From Zerene cesonia (lineage: Eukaryota > Arthropoda > Insecta > Lepidoptera > Pieridae), in contig NC_052119.1 of assembly GCF_012273895.1 (NCBI RefSeq), positions 8,532,705 through 8,596,704 on the forward strand: a stretch of 64,000 bases of DNA, written 5' to 3'. Under the pieces are notes generated by a model that made no database searches, was not told the DNA's origin, and saw nothing but the letters and a program-made list of their open reading frames with translations. Positions 31,851 to 45,641 of the stretch are shown one piece after another. Both the position numbers and the translations under genes were made by a program. Numbering within the stretch: the first letter of the stretch is position 1; every line of letters starts with the position of its first letter.

Positions 31851-34800
31851 ATTCTCTGACTGTGCGTATTTTAATTGCGAACTGCAGGCGGATGGTAGCA
31901 AATTTATCCATTTATTATTAATTTATTATTACAAATGGCAGACGCAAAGAAATCAGAGGACATTGTTACACAATGTATCACTTACTTCCATGTCAAAACT
32001 AAAAACTCAAACTTATATTTATTCAACTAGACTTCCATATGATGCGCTTTTGAATTTTCAAAATACTATTCAATAATTGCCACCAGTTTAGATAACAATT
32101 TCAACAGAGAAGAGCCGGCAAGAATCTTTTCCTTAATTTACTTGTTTCCTATTTTTCTTTTTAGTTAATTGTTATTTAATTACTGCTACCTTCCAATTGT
32201 ATTTATGTATTATGATACAAAAATGCTATTCTATCATAATAAACAATGGATGAGAAATCGATACCCGATGAGAACACAAAGATGATCCGAGATAGATTAC
32301 AGTGTCACCAATATATTTCAGAAATAAACAGAAAAATAATCCGGACATGAGTTTTAATAGCTTCAGTCTAATGTAACAATAAAAATTTAAAAAGACATGA
32401 ATATAACAACAAGAAATCCCCTTAACAATTAATATATTATGCATATCACCATAATTCTTAACACACGTATACTCATTATACGACAGAGATATCTCGACCC
32501 TACGCTCCCCTATCAATAACGTGCATGTCGTATCTGAATGCCCAATTATTTACACAACCTTGCTTGTACCGGTGACGAAACAAAAAGAAAGGTGACGTCT
32601 CAATAGCCAGCTTCGCTTCGAGCATCGATGTCCAACTATTAACCTAATCACAGTGATATGTCAGCACACCGTATAATTTCGGCGAAGACCATGGGTGGTA
32701 AATTTTATATTCTAACGTTAAATTAATGTCTCTATTAGTTTTGTGTACGGGAAGTATGTGAAGGTTTAGATTGTTTTCACGGGTATTCCCGAAAGATGTG
32801 GGGTTTGTTTTTGTACATCGTTGCATAATTGATTTAAACAATTTAAATACAGATATATTAGAATCAAATTGTTGAATTATATGGAACAGATATAAAACAT
32901 TTTATTCTAATATTCCTTTAAATAAATGTACGTATAACAATAATAATTTTTAATAAGTAATAAATAAGAAGCTCTTCGAATAGTTAGTATAGAATAAAGA
33001 CGACCAGAATAATTATTCAAATACTTTATAATAATATTGCCAAAGATAATCTTTAAAACAGTTTAAAATAATTGTCTTGGAAATTAACTTTTCCTTCGTA
33101 AGATTCTTAACCACCTAATTAGGTGCAACCAAAACTTTCCCGTAACATTTACTGTCGTCGTTAAATGTTTACTTCTTGACTGTTTGTCTTTTACATTTTT
33201 ATAATTACGATTATGACAAGTCGTAAAATAAAAATAAAACGGTAGACCGTAAAAGTGGTTTTGGTGTTAGTCGAAAATATTAGATTTGTTATCTACATTT
33301 TTATAGAAATTTTATTGTAAACAGCGTAAACACATTAATTCGTAGTGTTGAAAAGAAGAGCCATTTTTGACTGTATAATATGTATGTTATATGTACGAAA
33401 TACTTTTTTTTTTAATTATGTTCTTCAGCAATATTTGATTTTAAATTCATTGTATAAAAGCCTAATAATAAAACTTTGAACATATTCAAAGTTTTATAAT
33501 TTTCAATATATTCAATAAAAGATTTATATCTATTGATTATATAGACAACTAGGTAAATTTTAGTCGTGTTACATATTGTGACATAAAACCAAAGACGACC
33601 AGTCAGATAAAAACTATATCCACACAGATCTATGGAATAAATCATTTTATCTTCACATTATATCGGATATACGTCGTAAAATACTGTTTGGAGGTAATAA
33701 ATTAATCATGTAGGCTGTCGCGAAAATATCACGTTTAAAGTGAGGCGTGTGCGCATCGTATCGGTCCAAACATGCAAGCCAATAAGGCCTTTAGCTAACA
33801 CAATAACGAAAGATACTTTTCTCCTTTTTAGTACCTATATTTCATCATATTGACGACTCTTACGTTTCAATATGTGAATAATTTAAAACATTAAAAAATA
33901 CAAACGAAACGTATATCGTAAAGTTCATTATTCTAGAATCAAATAAATCAGTCCAACAATATCACAGGATTGACATGATAAATAATTTCAAAGAAACTAG
34001 CATTCTCAATCGTAACTAGGAGCTATAGAGCTATATATTAGCATGGTATATTTTATAATACCGCACATTATTAGAAAAATGCCTAACACATTTATCAGGA
34101 TTTTGACTTTACGACAATTCTGTCCACAGCGCAGTACACTGCGTCTCAAATAACTATAACACTGCACAATAATTCTTAAACAGAACGCAATGTACATAAC
34201 AATAGTCGAACGACATTGGCCATTGGATTTGGCCATAAAGTCCGGCTTACGATCATTTCCTGGGGACAAAATCTCCGATACCATCAATTTCATGTCCCTT
34301 AACGCTTTGATATAAATCAATGCGGGGCTCTACAATTTATTCAAATAAGCCATCACCTTACGAACACGAAACCTCGATAAAGCACGAGAAAATAATAATA
34401 GTCTATACTTTGGATAATGGAAGCTTGAATGGGGATACTTAATTAAATGTCTGTTAATTGTTTCCGTGAATAAGAGTGTATGGTACATTGTTATGGTTAG
34501 AGTGAATTATATTTATGTGACACGCCGCTCTGCTTGGAATTACACGGGGTGAAAAACTATGTCAAGTAAGAGACGGACTCGCATCCTTCAGGGTTCCGTA
34601 CCTCTCCTACCCATATCAGGATAATAAGAGTCTCATTCAATAATTATATGGTCACCGATCTTTTATAAGTGTCTTTTTAAGTAAGTGGGTCGAAGGAGTT
34701 GGTTCGAATTATACGAACATTTAGGTGAAGCTAATAAAAGTGTGTTAATAAAACGTTTGACGTATTTAACGTTAATATATTCATATCCACTACAAGTAAA

Positions 34801-35323
34801 AGAACTGCATCATAATTATTCGAAAATAGTAAAAAGATAAAAAATGTACTTTACATTTTTTTTTTTTTTAAATACTGGTTAGACATGGCTGATTATTGCG
34901 TACGTTTAACAATTTCATTCACATAAAGATAATTTCATTAAATTAATTAGAAGTTTACGAGCCTCAATAAATACGTTCAAGATCAAGTTGTGCTAATTAC
35001 AATAAAGTTTAACCGCACTGGCTATGAGTATTCATGAAATTGGCCTATTTTACATATCGTAAACTGTTATATTTGTAGCGAATAGAATTTCATTGATTGT
35101 TATCAATAAATTTCAGATCACGGGATGCAATTAAATGAAGAAGCTACTTAATTGTGAACTATTTGTGAATCTCTGATATATAAATAATGATTATAATAAT
35201 AAATAAATTGTTTTTTAGAGAGTAACAAGGACCCATCATTTATAAAACAATTAAAGAAAAAGTAATTCACAAAAATTTAAATTACTATAAAAATTAACAT
35301 TTAAATTACATATTTAAGCATAA
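31851..35323. other. Long AT-rich spacer
   Basis: The frame of 104 codons at 34006-34320 (- strand) and several shorter ones are within chance expectation for this composition. A short 'gggttccgtacc' block at 34592 resembles the start of the repeat at 42808. Nothing else recognised. Confidence 0.4.
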
Positions 35324-35492
35324 TCATTTTAAAATTTTCGTGTCACAATGTTCTCTCCTATACTCCTTCGAAACGGCTGGACCGATTCTGATGAAATTTT
35401 GTGCATATATCGGGTAAGTCTGAGACTAGTTCAACATCCATTTTTCATACCCTTAAATGATAAGATAATACAAATAGTGTTTGTCGGGCTAG
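35324..35492 (+). mobile_element. Non-autonomous Helitron, family H5
   Basis: It begins TCATTTTAAAATTTTCG, continues 'gtgtcacaatgttc', 'cgaaacggctggaccgattc' and 'gtgcatatatcgggtaagtc', and ends GTTTGTCGGGCTAG before a host T. It is the + strand relative of 12059-12261, with part of the 3' third deleted. Confidence 0.72.
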
Positions 35493-36042
35493 TATACGTA
35501 TATATTTTGAAACCAATTTATATTAAAAAGGAAATTGATTCTATTAGATTTATACGATTAAATTAATTAAGAATGTAAGGTTTGACTGCTAGATTTTAAC
35601 GTTTAACAGGCTTTAATAGTTTCACCGGTACGTTTGTATGTAACTGACTCCCTTAGTCTCGATTTTGATCCAGTTTAAATGGACAGATTTAATCCAAATT
35701 CTGTACACTTATCAAGGTTCAGTGACAATACAATAATTTCATTTGTATATCTTATTACATAACCTTATTTGTATATACTCTGTATAAGACTAAGTGTAAC
35801 CAATTAGTTAATTGTGTAAATAATGCGTGTTGTTTTCGTTTTTTATAATTGTATTTATTATTTTCACCTCGCGCTTATATATATATATTATATAATGCAT
35901 AACAACTGCTGTAAATACCTCTTTGTGAAACAGTTGGTTTTTTCAAGCTATGAAATAGAAATTTCGTATTCTGTTAGATTTTTTTCCCACAATAATGAAT
36001 TCTAAATCGTCACCCCTTTCTACCAATTTAGCAATCCTACTA
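35493..36042. other. AT-rich spacer
   Basis: Contains a short (AT)n tract near 35878-35895. Nothing else recognised. Confidence 0.45.
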
Positions 36043-36242
36043 TCCTACTAATATTAAAAATGTGAAAGTTTATAAGGATGTGTGTATGTTTGCTTCCCTT
36101 TCACGCAATAACTACTTATCCGATTGCAATTCAATTTGGTACGTAGACAGCTGGACAACTGGAATAATATATAGGCAACTTTTTATCCCGATATTCCTAC
36201 GGGATACGGACTTACGCGGTCGAAACCGCGGGGCGCAGCTAG
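36043..36242 (+). mobile_element. Non-autonomous Helitron, family H1 (full length), duplicated 5' start
   Basis: Starts TCCTACTAATATTAAAAATG and ends with hairpin CGCGG-TCGAAA-CCGCG and CTAG before T. The eight bases ATCCTACT occur twice in tandem at its 5' end (36034-36041 and 36042-36049), so the true start could be either copy. Confidence 0.86.
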
Positions 36243-36828
36243 TCTAATATATTCCAGAGCAAATGACCTCAGATTTTTAATTTAAACATTAGATTCAAAG
36301 CAGCGGCCCTTCCGATCGGGTGTCCCATCCATTTTTGTTTAATTTGTACTTTTCCCGTAATTAAGATCGGCTGTTTGATGCAAATGAAGCCATTCTCGAT
36401 CATTAGTCTCTACACGTTCTACTAAAGTTAGTTTTGTTTAATTAATCCTGCACTAACACTGGAGATACGTTTAATGAGTTAAGGGTAAATGTAGTTACTT
36501 GAAGCTTTCTCTACATGTGCGCGTGTTTTTATATGGCATGATGAATGTGAAGAAGATGTATGTGAGAAAGTTTAGCGAAGGAAATATGCCTATTGATTTC
36601 AACAAGTTAATTTTTAGTTTTATAGGAATGATTAAAAAAAAACTCACGAGGTTCTCAATTCATGTCCAAGCTTTGTCGTTTAAAGAAAACAATTGATTTA
36701 TTCTATAATTATTCGACGTTTCCAAGAACTTTACGAGGAGGAAGGAGAAGTAGAAGGAGAAGGAGCTTTAACTTTATTTTTAGGTTTTGTTACTCAGCGG
36801 ATTGACGTTATTATTGGATTTAGAAATT
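36243..36828. other. AT-rich spacer
   Basis: A short purine-rich 'ggaggaaggagaag' tract lies at about 36739-36760. Nothing else recognised. Confidence 0.4.
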
Positions 36829-36930
36829 AAAAACTTTTTAACGGATTTAAACGCGATTTATTCATTATATTATTAACCCGACGTTTCGAACACTTTACAG
36901 CGAGCGTGGTCACGGGGAGACTGATATGTT
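36829..36930. mobile_element. Palindromic element P1, one arm only
   Basis: Runs 'tttagaaattaaaaac', 'aaacgcgatttattcatta', 'taacccgacgtttcgaacac', 'tttacagcgagcgtggtcac' and then diverges after 'ggggagactgat'. It is the reverse-complement arm of the right half at 8755-8848. No target-site duplication is visible, so the insertion is probably truncated. Confidence 0.7.
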
Positions 36931-37156
36931 GTATGTCTTGAAGGTCATACAAAAATTTTTATTTTTTGTGTTTGATAGAAAATTGTGGTTCATCGAATCC
37001 ATTCTAGAATCTGGAGTCGTACCTCTCACCCAAGGACTTCAGTGACCTTTTTCGTAGAAAAAATAAATGTTGTGTTTATGTCGCAGCCTAATATTTTGTT
37101 GAATAATCAAGTGCTGATAAAGTTAGTTTGCTGCAACATCTATAGTGTACTGCTAA

Positions 37157-37331
37157 CTAGCTGTTGTTGCTCGCCCTGGCTTCACCCATGGTACAGCTTG
37201 GTACTCAGTGAAGTTGAAGTAGGTAAGTATGAATAGGGAAATAATTATTGAAATCGGTCCAGCCGTTCACTGATGGCGTGATTAAGATGGCGTAATTAAG
37301 GAAAATAGGGATTCATTTTTAAATATATAGA
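37157..37331 (-). mobile_element. Non-autonomous Helitron, family H6 (GCAACAACAGCTAG end)
   Basis: On the - strand it begins TCTATATATTTAAAAATG, contains 'gaacggctggaccgatttc' in the middle, and ends in 'aagccagggcgagc' and AACAACAGCTAG against a host T (a37156). The GC-rich end is typical of a large lepidopteran Helitron group ('tagctgttgcccgcg' when read from the other strand). Confidence 0.7.
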
Positions 37332-40300
37332 TTACATAAACTAACAAGTATATTGTATGCTTTATGAAACCTTTAAGATTTTGCCACCGTAAAAACGATA
37401 CAAATAAATTGATAACATACAAAATATACTTGAAAGTATCGTAACACGTAGGTATCTCCGATCATAAAATCCAGTTATTTATATATTTATAGCAACAATA
37501 AAGTTAATGTGTCGTCGCGTTGAGAACATTTTAACGAGCCTAGCACCTAACTATCAATACAGACTTTCAATTTATCTTATCATATAGTATCGTGAGTAGT
37601 TTTCACAATGAATGACGTGCCGATATCTACAAAATTTCTAATCAGAATGATCTACCTTAATTAGTCGGTTGAATTTAAAATACACCCAATCCCTTTAGCT
37701 TAGAGTCGCTAATCGTGTGATTGTAGGTTGTAGTTTATTTTTAATTTAATAACTTAATAGGAAGCCAGTCAACACGGTATCTGTCTTCGATAACTGCATA
37801 TGTCTGCCCAATAAAAGTACTTCATTAAAATCTTATCACTGGTAGATAAATCACGTAACGGCTGCGATCGATTATTTAGATAATTAATGTTGATTTGGAC
37901 CATTTGAATTCTTGGTCGTGTGCTTTGAAAAGTTTAATTGGTTTTACTAATCAGTCTCCTGTATTGGCTAAAGAGGAAATCTTTACAAGTGTCTGTCATA
38001 TAGTTTATGGTCAATACATTCAGTTGTTGGCAGTTTGAAGCTCTTCTGCGGTATAATTGGCTCGCTTCAGTTTATAAACATTGTTGGAATGATCAGAAGG
38101 TATAGAGATGTGTTTATTATAAATAGTTTACTTGACTAGTTAACTTTATATTACGATTACCATAACCATTGTAAATCTTCACATATTAATATTTTTAGTA
38201 TGATTCTACTTACTAAGCTGAAGCATCTGTAGTTTTTCTTCATATTTTAAAAATTCATTTCACATTCATATGCAAACTATAGGCCAGATAAGACGAGGTT
38301 ATTAGTAATTCTTTAAAATATAAACCAATATCGTGTATTCTATTACTACCAAAACTGAAAATATTAAGTTTCTTATCGAGTTCATTAATCGCGCGTGTTG
38401 ATGCAGATGAATGTGGTGCGCTGATAGCATCGGAGGCAGCACGCGAGCGCACGCGCAGGCCTGTTTCAAGCATACCTTGGTAAAAGGAAATTGGAGATTC
38501 TTTGGGTGTTTCTGTATGAAGATTTTAGACTCGAAGGTCAGCTTATGACAAAGTCAAGACTTAAGACAAGTTGATTTATTTGTGAGAAAACATTTCTAAA
38601 CATGTTTACGAATATATTTTGCATTCATGTATGGGAAAAATATTTGATTTATTTAATGCTTTATTTTATGTTATCCTACAATTGAGTTGGCGTATTCGTG
38701 CGAGTGTAAGGCAGTAATTTAATTTAACTCTAGGGGTAGAGGATCTTTATATCTGTCATAGAATCTTTATATGAGGTTTTCAAACACAAACACACTTTCT
38801 CATCTATAATATTAGTAAGAAGAATTTTTAATAGTTTTATTTGCATAACTGGAAAACTCATTAAATTAATTTATCTATATGCTATATAATATACCATTAT
38901 ATAGGTATCAAATACAAATTCAAAGTTGTAGTAAGGCAATACTTGAGAAATATGATGAAAAACCAGTGTATTAACAGCATTACAATGCACCATATCGTAG
39001 TGTACATCCTGCTTTATGGTGACTTATGTGTGTACAAGGGCCGAACATAAATTTACATTAGAGCTACATTTGTTCCATACTTTCTAACGCGAGATCTGAT
39101 TTGTGAGGCTAAATAATATCCTGTCATCGGTACTTGTAGATCATTTGAGCTCATTAATATGGGAAAATGATAGTATCTTAATCGGTGTGTCCGCCGTGTG
39201 ATATATGTTTCATGAATTAAAGATCTTATTAACGTTGGTGAGGTTGGTAATTTTATGATGGGTAGTATGAAACAAGAGTTAATATTATGAATACATCCCG
39301 ACTGTACACTTTTAAGTGTTATTTTAATGGCTTTTTGATTATTGCGATTCGTTTGATATATAAGTACATATTGCTAGTATATGAAAAAAAAAAATCATCA
39401 ACCTCCGTATTAAAATGCCGGTGTCATTTCGTTAATTTAATACCATCACTAACACAATCTTGTATTTACTCTCCTTGTATTGTAGTCGGGTAAAAAGAAA
39501 ATACGATGTAATTGAGTGAGAATAAACTATCATATGGTGATTAATGTACATAAATATCAATCTAGAAATGCACAATATAAATTGTAATTGAGTTTTTTTA
39601 TTACGTAAACAAAATTCTATTAGAATTATTCGTCAGTTTTACATGATATTCTTTCTTTAGCAACGCATTTAATTTAACTTATGCTATAATGTGCCTACAT
39701 CTTGCTTAGGACTATAAGGGTATAGGCATCCTCATCGTCCTTAAAACAGCATCTTAACTGTGGAATACATATATAAATATCTAATGACACGTATAAAAAT
39801 AATAATTTTACCATACTTGTAAAGAAGTTTAATAAATATTTGTAGAAGTCATTAATTATCTATGAATTCATATACGCTAGTACATAAATAAACATTCAAT
39901 TATTTACCACAGCTTGTGCCCTTTAATCTATAAATATAGCAAAGAACGAAATTCACAGCATCAATGAAGAGCAAATAGTTGTCGCTTGATCCAGTGACCT
40001 TAATTGTTTCAATTGAAAAAACGTCGCTTTGATGGTAATGATTGAACGCTGCAGATGGCTGATGATTTCGTTTGAGAAACTCGCCTAATCGATACAAAAC
40101 TGCCTTCTATTTTGATCAAATTGTAATAATAGAGATAAACGTTAGAAGATTCAATGTTGGCTTGGCGTATGGCGTAATCTATATAAATAAAAATGATTCG
40201 TCTAATGTTTTGCAAAAATTCGAGACTGGCTTTCGATTCGACGTATTCGATTTTTTTTTATTATAAATAATATTGAAAGGTTCGATGGAAAGAAGGAACG

Positions 40301-42807
40301 GACCATGGGTGAAAGGGGACGGCTCAAATAAAATAGTATATATAAAATAGTACAAAATTGTTTGTTCTATGAATAAAACATTTATGTGTTTGCGTCAGGT
40401 CTGGCGCAAAGTATACCTACAAAGTAAAGAAATACAAATTGTACAATTTCATTTGACTTGATAAAAAAACTAAGCGATCTTATTAGTTCATACGGAATTT
40501 AAAAAAAAAAACAAAATGATGCTTTTCTTCTTTTTACTATGTTCTTACTAATAAAAAGGACATCAATGTGGAATGTTCAATATTTACTCGATAAATTCTC
40601 AAACCATTTGAATGCATTTTCTTCAGTCTTCGTTCGTATCAAAACTTGCATGTACGTCGCCACCTCCAATACAAATAACGCAAGTAAAATCTTCAATAAT
40701 GGCAAAAGGCTTATAATAAGGACAATAAAGCCCCGATAAGAATCTTCTTGAGTAATTACAGCACTGTCACAGCGCAGTTAATCTTGGAGATCGCTATCAA
40801 ATCGATGGCCGGTGCACGCTTCCAAAACTGCATTGTTACTCATACCCCGAGAAAGTGGGGAATCAATTGGCGTTTCGTTTTTGTTTCTGTTGGATAGTTT
40901 CGATGGAGTATTGAAAGAGTATATAATTTTTAGTTTTATAGCATTGAAATGCTTTATAAATGAGAAATAGTATAATCCTGCCTCGTGATCAAATTTTTTC
41001 TATTCTTTCAAAATTTCTCATTTATTGAAAGAGTAGTCAGTGCGTTGAACCTGTTTAATTGCGTTGTTGTTGATTCATTTACTATTTCAGGTGTGAATTT
41101 ATTGTCATTGAAATGATGTTTGATGATTTGTGACTGCGTACAGACTACAAATAAATTATTTATGTGATTAAAAGTTTATATTCTAGAATAAAGTAATACA
41201 ATTTTGCTATATTATAGTTAGTTTGTTTTTACGTATTGATCCATACCGATTACTACGATAATAAAAGATTAAATAGTAATGGTTATAAATATAGTCATTT
41301 TTCAAATCAAAGTTTCCTATTATATATAATCTATATGAGTATGAAGGAGGTACTTTGGATAGATAAATAAAATTATCATTAAAATAGATCTAGAATCACA
41401 CAAAAAGTACGATTTTCGAAATACTTTTTGTAAATAATATGTTATATTTAGATCAAAATTATTTTTATGCGCACCTTTCAAAAGTTCACTGTTGTTTGAC
41501 ACAATGCATTTCACTAATACATCCTAATGCTTTTTCCTTGTAACACCTGACTTCATAATAATTCAAAAATGATTAATGAAAATCAGTAACATCTTGTATT
41601 AAATAATGTTGCCGATCGTGTATGTATGAGATATCATATAAATCTTATGAAATGTAAGAAATCAAAAGTGCATTGTTTAAAAGAATATTCGGGATAAAAT
41701 GTAACCGTTGATTTATTCCTTGAATTATATTATGCGTGATTTTTAAAACATTAGATTAGCCTTAGATTAGTACTATCCATTTCTGCAAACTTCTATTGAA
41801 TATATGGTGTGGTTAAAGACATTAAATTTGAATGGATATAAGCCATGTATACAATTAAACAAAATTTAGCCATGCAGCTTAAAAAAATCCTATAAATATG
41901 TACACATAGTTAATTTTTAATTCCCAAATGTTTATATAACCGATATTCTATTTAAAATCCTTTACTATACCATAAGTTTCGCAACAAAAGACAGCCGTTG
42001 AGAGGCACCTTGATACCATTAACTCAGGATTACGGAAAGTAACGTTGAGTGAGAAATTTCTTTAGGCCCTAAGCGAATGTCATTTGAATATAAATTGTAG
42101 CAGACATGTTTCTCTTATTGTGCGTATAACAAGATCAGTATCGACTTAATGACAATATATTGGTCATAAAATTAGATAGGCCATGCCGTCATCGAGAGCG
42201 CCTGTGTCGCGACCCGAGGGGCTAGGCGGTGTTTACACGCGGTTCGACTTATTTAGGTCTTGTTTAGAGTGAACTATATGTCTAAGCTTGAATGGATATT
42301 CATATGAGCGTGAAATTGACATAAAAAATAAAAGATTTTACTAATTTAACATTTACAAGTCATTATGAAGAGGTATTTTTTGTGCATCTTGGTAACAATT
42401 TTTATATATCGAAATATTTCTTATACGTATCATTTTAATCGTTTAAACAGACTGCCTTTTTAGACATAAAAACCTATCCTTGCTGAACTACTCGTATCTA
42501 GGAATGTTGTTCATTTGGTAACATAACAATTATAATCCTCATAAGTCTCTGGCTTCATATATATTTACTTATAAGAACGCCATGAGCAATCTGGAAGCAC
42601 CTTTACATTGATGGTTGTACCAACATTATCGACCTATACCGGATAATAATGATTCATTTCTCAAAATATGAGTCCTGACCCCGTGCTCAGCCTCGTATTT
42701 GTAATGTGCTTCGTTTTTATACGCCTAAGTGTAACTTATGTCAATGTTTCGACACTCATCTGCTGTGGATATGTAAACACTGCGATGCCTATTCGGATAG
42801 ACATTTT
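37332..42807. other. Long AT-rich spacer with one CpG-rich patch
   Basis: A CpG-rich block at about 38385-38465 sits inside a 72-codon - strand frame. It may be a conserved non-coding or exon fragment, but I cannot support either. A Helitron 5' fragment lies at 38775-38823. Small inverted repeats occur at 40957-41023 (AAATGAGAAAT arms) and 41403-41434 (ACAAAAAGTA arms). Otherwise nothing is recognised. Confidence 0.35.
38775..38823 (-). mobile_element. Helitron 5' fragment
   Basis: On the - strand reads TCTTACTAATATTATAGATG, then 'agaaagtgtgtttgtgtttg'. It is the first ~50 bp of an H1-like Helitron with no 3' part. Confidence 0.6.
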
Positions 42808-42930
42808 TAGAGCTCCGTACCGAAAAGGGTATCCTTAGTATCTATTACCGTATAGTATTATGTTATCTGTGCTATGACTTCCTTGTCCGTTTGTCACCAG
42901 ACTGTATCTCATGAGCCATGGTAAGTCAGT
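42808..42930 (+). repeat. Interspersed repeat, 'tccgtaccg...ctgtatctcatgag' type
   Basis: Blocks 'agctccgtaccgaaaagggt', 'ttccttgtccgtttgtcacc' and 'agactgtatctcatgagcca' occur in the order I know from a very widespread arthropod repeat. No termini are defined and the class is unknown. Confidence 0.5.
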
Positions 42931-45351
42931 TAATTTTTTAGACTTAATGGATTCTTGTTACTACTATACCAAACAATAATAAAAAATCGAGGTTAAACAA
43001 TAGTTGGCAAGGTTATAAATAAGATGGGTGGCCAATATTTTTCCAGTTGCTCTATATTTTATTTGCACGGAATCTTTAGTGTCGCACGTCAGACTCGCAC
43101 TTTAGCGATTTTTATTTTATTGTATTACTTGATGAACATAATATGTTTTCTCGTTTTAAGTACAATGTTCTATAATCGTATGTTGTATACTTATGTATAA
43201 ATTCAGGATTCTTAAAACAATACTAATTTAAATATAATATTCCGAAAAACATGTATTTTCCCTTTGAAATACGGTCACCAGATAATATAATGGAATCTTT
43301 TTGAGTGTGATTCGTAGTATCAAGAAAGTTACTTTTAAAATATCTGCTAATTGCATTTCCGGCTATACTCTCTTCCTCATAATTTTTCAATTATAGCTGA
43401 AAGAAAAATGTAATGCATTTTTACATACGTTTAAATGTGCATATATATTGGAATTTGAACAGGTTATTTATTTAGACGTAAAAAATCAAGCTATTCTCAA
43501 CTGTATGTGCCAATTTCCAAAAATGGTTTTCATGTAAATAATTTTATGATTCGTTTGGAAGTAACAAATATAATGCAATAAATCTATAAGATACAAACAT
43601 TCGTATATTAAAATATATAATACAACTGTGTTTTATCGAACGATATTAAACAAAGAACCTAACAAACACGCTCAAAAAATTTTGTAAACGCATATTTACT
43701 CAGCAACGCTAACTTCCTCTCTACGACTTGACATGCATTAATTGTTTGACCTCTCACTTGTGTGCCGATTGCTCTTGAATGTCACCTCACTTCGCCTTCT
43801 CACGGTCATTTGAGCCGGACAAATAAGCACTGTTTGCTGCTCATATAAATATCCGAAGGCTTAGCCGATGCTAACGTGTGAGCTACTTTGGTAACGGCTA
43901 AATTAGAAAAGTAAGTAAGATCATGGGTGCACCGTTTTTGGTGGTCAGACTGGTAAGGTGATGGAACGTCGAACGATTTACAAATAGATAAGTGATTTCT
44001 TAGAATGTCTATTTTGAGATTTATTTTATATTTTAAAGGAGTATTTTGTCTATGGAGAATAGTTTTTTTATAATGTGTTTATTATTTGTATGTAATTTTC
44101 GAAATATTGAAACCAAAATAATAGTACAGCGATAACGCTTTATAACATCAGTTTAAATTTTTACTTTGTAGTATAGAATGTGATTCCATCAATTCTTACA
44201 AATTTTTGCATTTCAAATGTTAGCCTAAACATATTAATAAGCTAATGTAAGTAGAATTCGCCATAGCTGTTTATGGTTAAATGTCAAATAAAATTGCGTT
44301 TTAATTATTAAATCGGACATAACCTAAAGGCTAATGCTATTACTAAGCGTGCCCGGGTAAACCTACGTTTACTCCTTAGCATTATCCGTAATATACATCA
44401 TTTATAGCACAATAATCGCTCTCGTATAGCCAGCCTAAACGAAACAAAAAACTTTTCACAAGATTTCACGTGAGAAGGGATTAGGTTAATCCGCATTAAC
44501 TTGGCCCTGATGATTGATTCCCATTTCTCACTGTTCGGAGTCCATGAATTTCGTTAATGACTTTTATGTAAGTGTCAATTGACTTCACACTAATCTTATA
44601 TGGGTACAATTCCTTAGATTATATCGTAAATAGTTTATGAGTAGAGCCAGTAATTGCTTGGTTATAAAATGCTTAATTGAAGTAATTACGATAAGAAGGA
44701 TGTTGTTAAGTTTGTGAATGAAAATGTTTTGAATGCAACCGACCGCAACTTCTTGGTTTGCTTGGTGACGTCAGCAATATTTTTTTTTTAATTCTTTGGT
44801 TGGTGCGAATAATTTAAAGGTAATAAGCTTTTTAATGATAATAAGACTTGTAGTACGTAGTAAAATCTTACTACGTACAAGCTACTATTCAAATGAAAAA
44901 TTTTGAACTAAATAATTTGATAATAGTTATAATAGAAATAGATTGATAAATAATATCGGCAGTATTTACTCCTGAAATTATTCTAGGTAAAGATTCTGTT
45001 GTAAATAGCGTTAAATTAAAAAAACGTAAAGCGTAAAGAATCGATTAAGCATTAACGTTATAACATGAAAGCTGGGGAATCAAGATAAACTTACTTCTTA
45101 CAGATGTTATATTTGAGTTTAAAATACTGTATTTTTATAAAGTTATTGTTTAGATATAACCTGAATAAAGTATTCAGAGCATTAATAGAATTATTGTCAA
45201 ATAACTTATATAGTATATAATTCGAGTTAGTCTCTTCATTTTTTTAAGTCAGTCAAACACTTAGAGTTATTATTGTGTAAGACACAAATATATACATGTC
45301 AACTCCGCCGGGTATGTTTACGTGTGGTCTGCTAGATCGATAGAGGCAGTT
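42931..45351. other. Long AT-rich spacer
   Basis: Apart from a hairpin at 44853-44878 nothing is recognised. Confidence 0.45.
44853..44878. repeat. Perfect 11-bp hairpin
   Basis: GTACGTAGTAA (44853-44863) pairs exactly with TTACTACGTAC (44868-44878) across a 4-nt loop. The flanking CTTG/CAAG extends the stem after a 2-3 nt bulge. Confidence 0.75.
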
Positions 45352-45448
45352 TATCATATTAATAGCTATCCGCTCGCTTACTTGAGTTACGCATTGTTGA
45401 TGTACAGCCTCATTACTGGTTATCTTACGGCTAGAAGTTAATTGAGAC
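45352..45448. repeat. Local duplication D1, copy 1
   Basis: About 97 bp similar to 46091-46187 in direct orientation. The right 50 bp differ at only about six positions (shared 'tacagcctcatta' and 'ttatcttacggcta'), and the left half is more diverged. Both copies are open on the - strand, with a shared residue pattern QLT-SRKI-NEAV-Q-CV-QV. Nature unknown. Confidence 0.65.
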
Positions 45449-45641
45449 ATTATTAACTTTTCAAAGGGTTTCTAATGTTCCTATTACGTATACGAAAGGT
45501 TCCGTGGTTATGAATTGGTTTGAAATGTGATGTCTTTTGTAGTCGATGAATACGATAGACGTGTGTTTTATTATTTTCTATTGTAATGATTGGATAATAT
45601 TTAATTTGTACTTAATAATGTATAGCTGAACTTTTTTTTAG

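Noticed and set aside
34006..34320. 104-codon - strand open frame
   Set aside because: Its length is within chance expectation, it has no motif, and its composition is like the surroundings.
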